Part shown: piece after piece, positions 40,986-53,383 of the stretch
How positions within the stretch are numbered: position 1 is the stretch's first letter
Layout: the number at the start of each line of letters is the position of its first letter
DNA from: Euglena gracilis
Taxonomy: Eukaryota > Euglenida > Euglenophyceae > Euglenales
Assembly (NCBI GenBank): GCA_039621445.1
Contig: CP154955.1
Location: forward strand, 34,445,236-34,509,235
Direction: 5' to 3'
DNA: 64,000 nucleotides
The notes under the pieces: generated by a model
What the model saw: only the letters and a program-made list of their open reading frames with translations
Database searches by the model: none
What the model was told of the DNA's origin: nothing
Made by a program: the position numbers and the translations under genes

Positions 40986-41634
40986 CGAAAACGGCTAAGT
41001 CGAACAGAGGGGAAAGTGTACAAAATGGCCTGAAATGGCCAAATTGGCCAAAAAAACGCCCGTATCTCGGGCTGGGCGGGGAGTTGCGGGGAAACCAAAG
41101 TCCCAGTAGATAGAGCGTTCCAAGGGCTTCAATTTAGGTCTCCGGAAATTTCCTTTGATTTTGCATCATTTTCGAGAATTTTTGAGAACATCGATTTTTT
41201 GACCCCCCACCCCCCGAAAATGGCTAAGTCGAACAGAGGGAAAAGTGTACAAAACGGCCAGCTGCGCCGAAAACGGCCGTATCTCGGGGTAGGCGAGGAG
41301 TTGGGGGGAAATCAAAATACCGGTAGATGGGGCGTTCCAAGGGCTTCAAAATTAGGTCTCCGGACATTTCCTTTGATTTGGCTTCATTTTGGAGATATTT
41401 TGAAAATTGACATTTTTTGGCAGTCCAAGGGGGGGGGGCTCATCCAGGGGGGCGGGTAAATCCTACCGAGTTTGGACCCCTTCGCGCGTGAATAACTCGG
41501 GCCTGGCGGGGAGTTGGGGGTCAAACCCAGGTGATTCGGAAACTAGGAATCCAGTCGCTCGCGACTGAAAAAAAATTCCGGGAACGGGGCCGGGATCATG
41601 GTGATAATCCGTCGGTTCCCGAGGTGGCCCCGAC

Positions 41635-41636
<2 letters not shown>

Positions 41637-41668
<32 letters not shown>
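41637..41668 (+). repeat. Run of 32 G
   Basis: Uninterrupted poly-G, followed by tgtggggggg. The length is likely to vary. Confidence 0.98.
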
Positions 41669-41669
<1 letters not shown>

Positions 41670-41729
41670 GTGGGGGGGTTTCGCCGGTGGTAAGCTTCGC
41701 TCTTACCCATAAAGGGATAAGAGCTCAGC

Positions 41730-42829
41730 GACCCCCCCCCCCTACCACCTTACCCCCCCAGGGGGAAGGGTAGGGACCCCCCCCTACCACCTACCTCAAT
41801 ACCGAAGGGCTTCCCATCCATCCCTGGGTGGGGGGGAGACCCCCCCTCCCCCCCGGTCTTAAAAAAAACCCCTGGTTCCATCGAACCAATGTGTGGAGGA
41901 AGGGGGGCCTGGGTGTCCCTCCCCTCTTGGTCGGCCTCCCGGGCGTGCGAGAGTACAAGGTCATGTTTTGCAGCTCACCCCAGAACGAGCAGGTCGTTCG
42001 ATGTGATCTCACCAATTGCTGGGGGAGGCATTCTTCTGAACACGTTTTCCGAAATATCCACCAGAACTCTTTTGTGATGAACACATGAATTTCTGAGGCA
42101 CAAAGAAGATCAACATGGGAATCGGATCAACTTCGTCTGATGCGGCTGCCATTTAATGCTGCAACTGGTTTGAGTGACAGGCAAGACACTAATTCCGGGC
42201 TTCTTAAGGATTACGAAAGGCAGGTCAGCATTCACACCACACCACGTTGCCTTGAAATAAAATATCTCTGTCACAACTGGTGCAGTTTTCCCACATCAAA
42301 AAGAAGCCCAACACCCCTAGCTGGCGGTGCGCTGCGGCTCTGCCTGCCTGGAACGCGGGACTGTCCTCCGCAGTGCTGCAGTCGATCAGGAAAGGCGCGC
42401 AAAACGCAGCCATTCCGGCAAAGTCCTCGGAGGCATCCTGCCTCCGCCAAGGTTTGCTTTCCTAGCACCCCCCCTCCCCCAGCTGATGGACATTCCTTCC
42501 ATTGGAACGGAGATCATTGTTTACAGACAGAAAAGGAATAACCACCCATCGTTAGAGGCTGAATCCGCAGAGGGAAGATGCAGCGGTTCAACAGAGCGCG
42601 ACGGGACTTCCAAACCCTGGCAGCGTCTGCTGACAGGCATCCACTGGGGGGGGGGGGGACAAGGTTGGTTAGCAACGGCGGGAGGAACGGACGGCGAACG
42701 ACGGCACCCACGGTGGCACTACTGGACGCAAACAAAAAAGCCCCCCCCCCCCAAGATCCCCCCTCCTCCCTCCTGTTCCCTCTGGCAAGGATGGACCGCA
42801 TCCAGCGGCTGCACTGCCACCGGCCAATC
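41730..42829. other. No supported gene
   Basis: G-run-rich at the left, more complex at 42100-42800. A minus-strand frame at about 42468-42271 has mild coding character but no motif or clear splice sites. Confidence 0.4.
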
Positions 42830-43215
42830 TCGTGAATCCAACGCGTGAACGGGCGGGACAGGGGTCAGAAAGCTCCTCCGCCTCCAGAGGCCTGGCTGGT
42901 GAATTGGGGGTGGGGGCGACCCCCACCGCCGCCAGGGAGGGGGCAAAGCGGAAGGCGCCAGCCTCCCACAGCCCGCCGAGCCCCTGGCCGAGGGCGGGTC
43001 GCAGCGCGCTCCGGGTGGAAGGACGAAGCCCTTCGCACCCACCGGGCGTGCACCTCCGCCGGGGGCCCCGCTAAGCCGGGGGTCCCCCGCGGCCAGCCCC
43101 GCAGCCGGGGAGCTGGGGGCTGGGGGCCGAGGGAGGCGCGCCGCACTGGGTCATGGTGGAGGAGGCGATGCTGGGGCGGTGCCCCCAACCCGGGCCCTGC
43201 TCTCTCGCCCGCACC
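42830..43215. other. CpG-rich block
   Basis: About 400 bp of very high GC with many CpG. Several frames are open on the minus strand. It could be a CpG-island promoter or first exon, but no frame is convincing. Confidence 0.4.
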
Positions 43216-43947
43216 ACTGGGCACGTTTTTAATCGCTGGAAGAAAGACCATTTTTATTTAAATAAATGGCCAGAAATGCCAAGAAATGCCAAGTTTTCTT
43301 TAAAAAAAAATGCAACCAACAAAATTAAACGTTAAGAAATAAAATGCAGAAGATTTTACACGCCACTCGTTCCTAAAAAAAAAAATGTTGTGGAATTAGG
43401 TCATGCACCAGAGGGGTGATTTCATCCAAAATTTCCAACATCTGATCTGAAAATTTTGAAAATGAAAAAATACAGCTTTGCATTCTTCCTTTTTCCTTCA
43501 TTTCACCAAAAAAAAAAGTGGTCTCCGGGTCGGACACGCTGCAATACACTGTATCAAATTAAAATTTCTCAAAATCCTGGCACTGGCATGTAAGAAGTGA
43601 TAATCACAGCCAGGTTTCTTCTCACCAACCCCTGGGGGGTTGGAAGGGGGTTAATATGCGTCTCTGACTGTTGGCGGCCGCACAAATCCATTTTTTTGGA
43701 GCGCACAATGACTTGTGCACCATCAGCAGAAAGGAAAGCCGGCTGGGTTTTGGGTTGCGGGGCACGGCCAGATAAGCGGAACGGGATGGCTCGTGGTCCC
43801 CAGCCGGGCTGAGGGCCACAATAATGGTGACTGGATCGCGGGAGAGGCCAGAGAACGACGTCCCATCATCCCGACGTCCAACGTACGTCCCAGCAGGCGA
43901 GGGCAATGATGACCACAGCAGGCCAAAGTCCTTAATAACCTTGGGAG
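43216..43947. other. No gene seen
   Basis: AT-rich then mixed sequence. No repeat or coding frame supported. Confidence 0.4.
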
Positions 43948-43948
43948 C

Positions 43949-43979
<31 letters not shown>

Positions 43980-43996
43980 CAACAACAACAACAACA
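43948..43996 (+). repeat. CAA microsatellite
   Basis: caa repeated about 16 times with one interruption. Confidence 0.97.
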
Positions 43997-45100
43997 ATAG
44001 GGGGGAGCCAATGCCTTTCAAAGAGCTGTCGCCCATCCTCATTTGCTCATCATCATCTTTCTTTTTTATTTGCAATAACTTATCATCGTGTTCCTGCCCC
44101 TCTGTATCTGATGACACCAATATCTCGTCTCCGACCGGGGCGTCAGACAAGCCGTAGGGGCAGGTCTTTCCGACGGGGGCTTCAAAAAAAAAACAGCCGG
44201 CAAAAGCGCCCTCCCCGCCCGCGTGGGTAGACGGCATCTGCAAATGTGCAGTATCGGCAAGAAAAATGATCACAATTCGAGGGAGAATGATGGAAATGAT
44301 CGAATTGTTTTCGCTTCCAATTCATTTTTAAGAAAAAATTGGCAACTTCTTCATCTCAGGGTTGTCCAATCTTTATTGTGATTTTATTTTGATTGTCTGC
44401 TACCAGCTTATCAACGTCACCAAGAGCATATAGAAACGATTGCACAACAAGAAACAATGCGATAAAACGATAATTCTCTTCGGATAACGATACCAATGAT
44501 GCGGACAGAGGTTTTTTTTTTGGACCCAGAGGGGGGGACCCTGGGGGTGGCCCGGGGGCGGGGGGCTCTGCGGACTCACTGTCAGGGAAGGGGGTCAATT
44601 TTGGGTCCAAAATTTTTTCGGCGCTTCACGCCAAAAGTAGAGAAAAAATCTGCCTCCGGTGGGGCACCCACTCGACCTGCCCCCCTGGGGGGGGGGGGTG
44701 GTCCAGACCCACCCACCCCCAGGTCACGAAACAAAAAAATCTCTGGTTGCGGATAATGGCGTGTGTGAAATGATATTTTGCGGCACGCTTCTTTGGCTTC
44801 ACTGAAAAAGAATTCAGGAAAGAAATCTGATTCCACACAGCAAGTGGAGTAAAACTATGCCACAAAAGGAGCTTGGCCTGTTTTGATGTATGTCAAGCAT
44901 ATAACAAGACAGCAAATCTCTGGGCCAATTCAATTTGAAAAAGGTCTGTTTACCAGACATTTCACATGCCGCGTGACTTATTCCTCAACACCCAGATGAG
45001 GAATCGCCGTTCTTTTGTTTCATCAACTCAAATAAAGCACACTCCTTGCCGGGAAGGAACACGGCCCCGCTGCCTTGCCCTCTCCGGTCGCTTTCAGCCA
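43997..45100. other. No gene seen; 3' flank of the host gene
   Basis: Contains a G-run block with ggtccagaccc at about 44690-44730. It lies 3' of the host-gene stop on the minus strand. Confidence 0.4.
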
Positions 45101-45239
45101 TCAGTCCGAGCCCTCGTCGGGCCCCGGCTTGAGGAGGAAGTTGAAGCTGTCCTTCTCCTTCAGGATGATGCTGAAATTGTCCTTGTCGTACACGAAGTGA
45201 TTGGGGTGGCGCCGCACAAAGCGAGTGCGGCCAAGGCGG
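45101..45239 (-). CDS. Host gene, terminal exon
   Basis: Starting after an AG at 45240, the frame reads GRTRFVRRHPNHFVYDKDNF and ends PDEGSD with a TGA at 45103-45101. The 139 nt fit the phase left by the exon at 46362-46601. FVRRHPNHF parallels FLEFHPKVF in the exon at 50558-50677, so the protein may have two related winged-helix-like units. Function not recognised. Confidence 0.6.
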
Positions 45240-46361
45240 CTCGTTGGTGGCACAAACAATCACAATTTGAAATAAATGGGCTGTGGTTTTGCAATAACGT
45301 TTGGCCTCGCAGACCTTGCAATCCCATTTGGGAGAAAAATTACCCAACCTCATCGAAGGCAGTTGACTGAAACCTTTCATAAAATGAAAAACACAAAAGT
45401 GGCTGGCATGTATCTGGGGTTGCATTGCAACAAATGTTAGCAATTCCAGCAGCAGGACAGGAATGGAGGGAACGCAGCATGGACCCTGGAAAGAATTGCG
45501 ACTCAAAACACACAAATAAACGCAAATTAACAAAAAATACAAGGTGCAAGTCCTTCACAAGGGGCTCCCCCGAATTTACGGGGTATTTAATGGGGGGGGT
45601 CGGACTCCCTCCTGTTCAAGAAATTTCCTCGTTCCTGCCACCTTGCGCTGAAAAAGAATTTGAGACTTTAAAAAGCCAGAAATCGCATTTTCACGCATTT
45701 TTTGAAAAGCCAAAACATAAGTAAATTAATATTTCCTGGAGCAAAGCGCTGGAAAAAATAAGATATTGGTTACACGGGGGGTCTGGGACTCCCCCCTCGG
45801 GTCTGAAGGGGGTTGACCGGGGAGGGTCTGACCCCCTTGTGCAGAACCAACGCCCATTAATACCCTGAGAATTTTCTGCTGGGGCTGACTGAGTGGGGAG
45901 GACTTAGAAAAACTTTGTCTTTTTTCAGGGAAACATGCAACTGAAAATTGATGTGCATTTTGATGAGATTTTGGGAACATGCTCATTCTAGGATTATGCA
46001 GTACTTTGGCCAAAACATCCAAAAAATGGCAAAACTTTGCCAAAAAAAATGGTCTCAAGAAAGAACCAGGGACAAAAGTTGGAAATTTTCCAAGTCAGAA
46101 AAAAAATCCAAGCAAAAAATTCAACAACCGATTAAAAAAATTCAAACCCCCTGCAAATTTTGCCAAAATTGAACAAAACAAAAATCAAAAAAAAAGGAGA
46201 TTGAGGTCCCCAGCACCTGCCCCTGAGCTGGACCAACCCTGAAAGAAAAGCAACCATGTAACTTTCCAGGGCATCCCTGGCTGAGGTCACCACGGGCGGG
46301 CAATGGGTACAGTGGCTCAGCCACCCCCTCTCGGGGCTGGTTCCGTGGCAGCGTGGGGTAC
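45240..46361 (-). other. Intron of the host gene
   Basis: About 1.1 kb between phase-matched exons. Non-coding, with G-runs and A-rich tracts. Confidence 0.5.
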
Positions 46362-46601
46362 GCGAGGCGGAAGTCGTCGACACGGCAGCTCAGGGTGGGC
46401 TGCTGCCGCAGGAAGGCAGTCAGGCAGTCGATGAGATGGCGCCAGGCGGCGACACCCGGGCGGGGCGCCAAACCGCCACCGCCACCGCCGCCAGCTGTGG
46501 CGGCCGCCGGGTCGCCGCCTGGGGGGCACTCCTTCAGCTGCCGCTCCTCCTGCTCCTGCAGGTCCGCCTCCTTCCAGGCCCCGTGCTTCACCAGGCGCAT
46601 C
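46362..46601 (-). CDS. Host gene, penultimate exon
   Basis: A strong acceptor (ctgccctgccacag) precedes 46601. The 240-nt exon continues the previous one in phase and reads MRLVKHGAWKEADLQEQEE, a Gly/Ala-rich loop, then WRHLIDCLTAFLRQQPT and CRVDDFRLA. The donor used (GC/GTACCC at 46362/46361) is the only one that matches the phase of the last exon, although it is not a strong consensus site. Confidence 0.62.
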
Positions 46602-49600
46602 CTGTGGCAGGGCAGGCGGAGGGCAGGCCTCCAGCTCAGTGCCACCCCAAACTTCAAGCAACCCCACACCTGGGCGCGCATTCCTCTGGTCCTGCTTCAT
46701 CTACGGGTGGGTGGGCATTAAACACCCTAAAATAAAGACCCCAAAATAACACCCCCCAAACGAAAACCCCTCTACGCCAACCAAGAAAAAACCCCCAAAA
46801 ATACCCCCAAATTTAAAACCCCACTGGACGGGATATTTCCAAAAAAACACTGATTTTAGAGTCAAAAATGATGCAAACTGAAAATGCTTTGACGTTTTTT
46901 GAAACGCTAAAAAACGTGGGACATTTCAAATTATCCCAATCCACACATGGCGCAAAGCGCCAAAGGAAAATTTTCCCCACTTTTGGGAACCCAAAAATGA
47001 TGATTTTTTGGGGGACCCGGGTGGTCGAAAAAAATCCAAAATAAACAACCCTCAAATACAAGACCACCCCTGGAGGTTTCCAACAACGGGTCTTATATAT
47101 TTGGGGGGGGGTCAATGACACAACGGTGCACAAAAATAGAGATCTCGGGAGCCTGGATCCAAAATTGGACCAAACATGGCTTTTTGCTGGCCTCCATCGA
47201 CTTTGGTGCTGGAGAACCTCAGCCAAAAGCCAACAGGCTCAGCCAACAGGCTCTATGTTCCCCACCCCCAAAAAGAGGAGGTAGCAGCTCCCTGGGATGG
47301 GGCGGCCACCTGAAAATGCAGCCTGATGGCTGATGGGGGGGGGGGTGCATCCATGCTGCTGAACGAGAGGGGGTATCAACCCTCTTCCAATGGTCCTGGT
47401 GAGGGTTTTGAGGTTTCACTGGGTCGTCATAAATGCCAATGCGCTGGATATGACTGGCGTACATTCACTTCACTTCTTTGCACAATTCGATGTTACAATG
47501 CCTGCCTCTGGCAACTTTGCAATGTTTCCCAACCGTTTTCACTTTTGTTGCGCTGCGGTTCTGCATGACGTTGCATTGAAGCGCAACACAACCAAAAGGC
47601 TTAAATGCTAGGCCGTCTGGGCTCTTGAACACACAGCCCTCGTTGTTGTACGGCCACAACCAAAACGCCAGAGCTTTTCGTGCCATGCAATCAACCACCA
47701 CCGCCCACCCCCACCCTAGAACACCCCCCCCCAAGCCTCGCTCCCGCAGAGTTTCTGCTCAGCTATGCGCCCCCCTCCCCCCCAGTTTGCCCACAGCACG
47801 GCTTACAACCTAAGGTTGTTACGTTTGGGGGTCCTATGGGTCAAAGGGACCGCAGGGGTGGTAGTGGCGGTTAAATTGTTGATGTGGAGACACTGCTGTT
47901 CTGGCTGAAACCATGAGGCGAAGGCTCGAAGGCTGTACTAGCTCTGCCTTGTGGGTCTCTTCCATCACAACCATCTCCATCACAGCGTTGCAACGTGGTG
48001 TCCGGTGCTGGTGGCTGCACTGTTCGTCACCAGCGGTGGCTGCGGCATCGGGGCCATTCGCTGTGTGGTGCCAACTGTGTGTTCTGGGCTGTGAATGTGC
48101 GGTGGCGCGCGGGGGGGGGGGGTGAAAGGCCTAGACCTCGCACGGATGGATGCCTGAAACAAAGGGCTGTTGTTTGTGGGTGGCAGGTGGAGGGTGGAAA
48201 ATGAACAGATGTTGTGTGCTATACGGCCTGCAGCAGGGCGGTCCTTGGGGAAATATAAAAAAAAACTCCGTTGTCCCAGCACACTCAATGAAAAATATAC
48301 AGGAAAATGGGAAAGAAAGTTTGGCATTTCTCGGCAAGAACAGATCGGCATTCAGAAAAAAATTTATTCCTGGCATCCTTGGACCATCGCCCATCCGCCC
48401 AAATCATCAAAAAATGTGCATTTCGACTTTTTTTTAAAAAAATTTTCACCCCATTGAAGTCCCAGTCCGGCCCTTGGCTGGCCCTTTGATCAAAGGGGGG
48501 GGCGGTGGGAGGTCCTTAAGAAAATAAAAAAAAACTTTCCCGTAAGGCAATGAGTAAACCCCCCCCCAAATATAAAACCCCCCGGTTTTATATTTGGGCG
48601 GAAATTTGAAGACCCCGAGGGGGGGTTTTATATTTGGGGGGGGGTTTATATTCGGTCGGAAAAATCAGCTTCCCAGCGGGCTCCAGTAGTCACTTTTTCG
48701 GTCCAAAATCACAAATACGCCCACCCTTGGGGGTCCAAAAACTTCATTTTTCGGGCGAAGGATCAATTTTCACATGTTTTTGGTAAAAATTGTTCCCAAA
48801 TCTGCCAAAAATCACAATTTTGGGAGAGATTTTGTCGAAAATTTTTCCTTCCGGCGCTTCGCGCCGGAGGGGGGGTTTTATATTTGGGCGGGATTTCAAG
48901 ATCCTCAGGGGGGGTTTTATATTTGGGGGGGGTTTTGTATTTGGGGGGGGGTTTATATTTGGGGGGGGGGTTTACAACACGGGGCAGAAATCAGAGGCTC
49001 TCTTAAGGGCCGGGGGGTTCGGACACCCACCCTGGGGGGAAACCTATTTCTGGGGTGTCATTTTGGGGTTCAAAACTTTCTCCCGGTGCAAAACGCCCCT
49101 CCGGGTCCCCCGGGGGGTTGGGCAGGCCGGGCCCCTCCCACACCCCCTAGGGTCGCCAAACCTTTTTTAAAAAAAAATCTCTTGCAGGCAGGTGTGACTA
49201 TGCGATTGCTTCTGTAAAAACTCCAATGGGGTGAATACCGGTGGGACCATGTAGAACCGTAAGTTGCCATTTTGCCCCTGCTAAATTGATTCCCCCCCCC
49301 CGCCCAACCCACGGGTACTCAAGCATTCTATTCATAAATTTTATCTAGGATCGCCTGGAGCTCTTCAAACATGATGATCAAAGCAGGAGATGCCAAATTA
49401 CATCAAATTTTTTTTGGAATTTTACAATTGCATTAAGTGTTGAAAGAAAAAAGTCTATTTCTATTTCTATTTCTGGGTTGATTGGGTTGTCGAAATGGGA
49501 GTGAGGGTCACTGCAGGTTCAACTGTAAAAAAAAGGAGTTCAGGGTTTATGTGTGGTGCTTCCTCCTAAATCATGCCCCTGCCAAGAGGGAGACCACTAC

Positions 49601-50557
49601 TGGCCTTTGGGTTCGCGTTGTAAACCATGCAAAAATAGCAGCAACAAGAGCCCACAAAAGGGGGGGGGATTGGACCCTCAAAAAACGTGCGTAAAAACCC
49701 CACAAACAAACGTAAACAAAAAAAAACACAAACAAACGCAAAAAAAAACACAGAGGAGCTCCCCACACTTTTCTGCTGGGGAGAACTTAGAGAAAAGTTT
49801 ACCTTCTTCGGGGAAAATTTTTAGCACAAGCATATTTTGATGAATTTTGATTAGATTTTGGGAACATCATGATTCCAGAACCATTCGATTGGTTGGCCAA
49901 AAAGTCCAAAAATCACAAAAATTTGACAGCAATTTGGGTCTCAGGGAAAAATTGGGCCAAAATATCAAATTTTTCCGAGTCGCAAAAAATTTCCCAGCAA
50001 AAATCGGGAAATTTCTTGGAAAAAAAAACACAGAAAAACACAAAAAAAAACGCAAAAAGGAATTTTTGCCAGATTAAAAAAAAATGCAAAAGAACGCAAA
50101 AAAAAACAACAACGTGTTTGCATCTGCCTCCTGCCCCACAGAGGCACCAGTTTGACTCCAGCCCATCACTCCTGCTCGTTGGGACTCCACCACGACTTCC
50201 CCATTGCAGGAGCTTGGGAGCTTACTCATTGGTCCCCTTTTTCTCGCGTATATTTAACTTCTTGGAAGTCCCAATGACTTGCAGCCCCCAACTGCATGCT
50301 CCTGGGAGGGGGTCGGATGTGGGCGCCTCGAGTGCCTGCCCAGGCAGGCAACTTTCGGGCAAAATTCAGCCAGTCCTCTGCCTTGGGTTCTCCATTCCCC
50401 TCATACGAACAGCGAATACAACTCTGAGCTTATAATGCAACCGGAGGCTTCCCACCTGACAGAAAGCAACACAGCACAACAACCCAAATGCTGACAACGG
50501 CGAGGGAGGACAATTTTCATTCCCCATTGTGTCATGTGTAGCTGTGAGAGGACACAC
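46602..50557 (-). other. Intron of the host gene with G-rich repeats
   Basis: Nearly 4 kb without coding support. Block 48555-48975 has repeated ggggttttatatttgggg motifs. Hairpins occur at 46948-46962 and 48851-48867. Confidence 0.5.
48555..48975. repeat. Repeats of GGGGTTTTATATTTGGGG
   Basis: At least six copies of (g)ggtttatatttgggg or its inverse in 420 bp. Related motifs occur near 46740-46810, 47080-47110, 57785-57895, 58550-58640 and 58840-58930. Confidence 0.7.
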
Positions 50558-50677
50558 CTCCACTTGCCATCGTCGACGCAGAACAAATGGAACACTTTGG
50601 GGTGGAACTCCAGGAACCGTTTCCAACTGTTATGCCGGCTCCCAACAATCAAATTGTACAGTTGATTGTGCTGCGAC
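50558..50677 (-). CDS. Host gene exon with FxxxHPxxF motif
   Basis: Acceptor tttcccttacag and donor AG/GTGTGT flank a 120-nt exon. It reads NQLYNLIVGSRHNSWKRFLE then FHPKVFHLFCVDDGKW. The phase fits the exons on both sides; the join to the next gives GKWRMRL. The helix-turn-helix then HP-F then short strands pattern resembles small winged-helix RNA-binding domains such as those of Egalitarian-type proteins; this is a weak resemblance from memory. Confidence 0.72.
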
Positions 50678-50804
50678 CTGTAAGGGAAATCAATAATTTG
50701 GGGCATGTGGCCATTTGTTGGAAGGCAAATTGACGAACAATTTTCACCATTTTTTCGCCTGAAATGCGCACAGTAGGTTATTTAGGGACTTGTGCAATGC
50801 ACAC

Positions 50805-50971
50805 CTGACCACGTTCTGGATGCGCTCCACAGGTACGCTGCCTTTGTAGGGGTTCATGGCGTTGTCCTCCAGCAACCCCACCACGATCTCAATCAGACGA
50901 GTTTCGTTCTGTGTCTTGTACTTTCGATCTGCCTCAGACTTGCACACGCGGCGCTCAAGCATTGGATGGTG
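50805..50971 (-). CDS. Host gene exon
   Basis: Acceptor gtttcccctgccag and donor CAG/GTGTGC bound 167 nt that read HHPMLERRVCKSEADRKYKT, then RLIEIVVGLLEDNAMNPYKG and VPVERIQNVV. It joins the next exon across a 127-nt intron in perfect phase. High GC at third codon positions matches the other exons. Confidence 0.72.
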
Positions 50972-51369
50972 CTGGCAGGGGAAACAACAGAAGGCTTTGG
51001 TGCAGCATAACTTCATTGCGTTCTTTCTGAGACATTGTTTTTCAGCAGAGAGCGGTGCACGTTTCAGATTCTGGGGGAAAACAGCTCACAAATAAACTGC
51101 TCGTGCCAGTACGATGCATCGCTTTCGCTTTCACTTTCGCCTTCACAATGAGAAGGTCGGTGGCCACAGAGTGGAAACGGGTGCGCTGGAACCCCCACTC
51201 TCTCACCAAATGGGCTCACAATTCGCAACTTCGCAACAAATCGATGCTGACCGTTTTGTTGACTCTTTTTTAGTAAAAATAAAATGCAACCCAAGGCCAT
51301 GCTGCCTAACCATCTATGCGCCCGAGCAGTCCCCTGCCTGCAAGCCTGGCTTTCCAGGAGACGACGCCC

Positions 51370-51549
51370 CCCAGCTGGGGTGGAGTCTTGGCCGGAGGGA
51401 GTGGAGTCCGCCGCCCCAAAATCCCCCTCCTCGGAGCGCAGGTCCTCGTCGTCGTCGTAGGCGGAGTACGCGGGGGACTGGTCCTGCCCGCCCGTGGGGG
51501 ACGCCGCACTGCAGTCGAGGCTTCGAGGGGAAGTGGTGGTGGGTTCGCC
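51370..51549 (-). CDS. Host gene exon, acidic, 3' end uncertain
   Basis: After an acceptor (tttgcgcag) the frame reads GEPTTTSPRSLDCSAASPTG and then YSAYDDDEDLRSEEGDFG, an acidic disordered segment. The frame stays open to about 51064, so the donor cannot be fixed. It starts in phase 0, which fits the end of the exon at 57620-57700. Confidence 0.5.
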
Positions 51550-52309
51550 CTGCGCAAAGGTGCGACGTTTTTTTTTGGCAAGTGAATGAGGTACTGTTTT
51601 ATATGTACAAATTGTGCACTATGCAGGGGGGAGCACATGCAAAATGACACCAAAAATGCAGGAAAGAAACAAATAAACACAACAAACGCAAATTGGATGC
51701 ATATTCCTTCAAAAACTCCCCTGATAAACAGATTTTCTGCTGGAAAAGACTGCGAAAAATTTTCGCTGCTTTGGGGAATTCTTTATCATGCATCTGTATT
51801 TTGAAGCCATTTTTTGATGAGGTTTTGAGAGCATTCTGATTCAAGAATTATATATAAAATTTATTGACCAAAATGTCCAAGAATGACAAAAAATTGATAA
51901 AAAGCTTGGTCTCAGCAAAAAAAAATTGTACCACATTGTGGAAACTTTACAAGTCAAAAAATTTTCTATCAAAAAATTGGTAATTCACAGGGGGGGGGAC
52001 ACAGAAAAACACAGGGGGAAAATGACAAAAAAAGCAAACTTTGCCAAAATTGAAACACAAAAAAAATGTGTTTGCATTCCCCCCCCCCTGCATCATGTAT
52101 CATGTGCTGTATTATATGTATGCTATATTATGTTTGGCACTTGGCGGAAATGGAGACTTGGATGCTGTTTGGACCGGAGTTTGAGGCAAAGAGCACAGGG
52201 ATGCAGAAAAGGATGGAAAAATGTCATTTTTGGATGATAGCAGCCCCAAAAACCATCCTGGGCATCGTTCATTTTTCTTCACACAGGGAATTACATATCG
52301 CTGAGGGTT

Positions 52310-53360
52310 GTATTTGAGAGGGGGGGTCGCTGAGCTCTTATCCCTTTTATGGGTAAAGAGCTCAGCGAAAAGAGCAAAGCCAACCCCTGGGCAAAGGGGG
52401 TCGAACCCCTGCCCCCCCTCCCCCCCGGTCTGGACACCTCGGGAACTGGCGGATTATCACTATGATCCCAGCTCCATTACCGGCAGGCCTGGGCTATTCA
52501 CCTGCGAAGGGGCCCAAACTGGGTAGGATTGGCCCCCCCTTCCGACTCAGCCATTTCGCTGGGGTCCAAAAATTGGCCGAAAACTCGATTTTTCGAAAAA
52601 ATCTCGAGAAAACGTACATTACCTCCGGAAGTGTCTCACTGACGAAATGCACCCCCGGAGGCCCTCTATCACCCGCCCCATTCGCCATTTTGGCTGCTGA
52701 CACGCCTGGCCCGTGTTCCGGCGCGCTTTTGTGGCCCTTTTGAGGTGTTTTTGGGGCCGTTTTTGCTCAAAAAAATTTCCAAAATATCTCGACAATCAAG
52801 ATATTTTGAAAACATCCCACCTCGAAAACAACCCAAAACGTCCCCTGAAATAGGTCAATGTTGGCCGAAAAATGGCCGTAACTCAGGCAACACCAAGAGT
52901 TGGGGGAAAAGTAAAGCATGGTTGGATAGGGCATTCCAAGGGGTTCATTTTTGCTCTCCGGACATTTTCTTTGATTTGCTTCACTTGAAAACTGAAGCAC
53001 AATCAAAGGAAATGTCCGGAGACCTAGATTGAAGTCCTTACAATGCCCTATCTAACGGTATTTTGATTTCCCTGCAACTCTCCGCTTGGCCCGAAATATG
53101 GCCGATTTACGGCCCAAAACAGCGTGGCAGGCTTGCAACTTAGCCGTTTTCGGCCGTCATTTAGGTCAAACAATCAATTTTTCTAAAATTTCTTAAAAAT
53201 GGTGGAGATTCAAAGGATATGTGCAGAGACCTAAATTGAAGCCCTTAAAATGCCCTATCTAAAGGTCTTTTGATTTCCCCGCATTCCCCCGCCTAGCCCG
53301 AGTTATGCCCATTTTTCAGCCAACTTTGGCCATTTTGTACAGTTTTGGGCTGTTTTGACT
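52310..53360. repeat. Inverted copy of the GAGCTC-element core
   Basis: Blocks match 41710-41000 inverted, including gctgagctcttatccctttt at 52329 and ggaaatgtccggagacct. A palindrome of about 180 bp at 52899-53078 joins two copies of the same block head to head. Confidence 0.7.
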
Positions 53361-53383
53361 CTGCCGTTTTGGGTCATTTTCGG

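Larger units (their letters stand above)
39471..41729. mobile_element. Satellite-bearing element with GAGCTC termini
   Basis: Left end gctgagctctttat and right end ataagagctcagc are inverted. Inside lie a GGCCC-rich array, a 19-bp minisatellite, a 163-bp tandem array and a conserved block with tcctttgattt. Inverted copies of parts recur at 52310-53360 and 54988-55750. No coding capacity is seen. It looks like a non-autonomous element family. Confidence 0.5.

Noticed and set aside
43622-44011. Poly-Val/poly-Cys frames
   Set aside because: They are translations of the CAA microsatellite.
44356-44610. Minus-strand ORF of 84 codons ending KITIKIGQP
   Set aside because: The first half is C-run sequence. 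There is no domain and no join to neighbouring exons.
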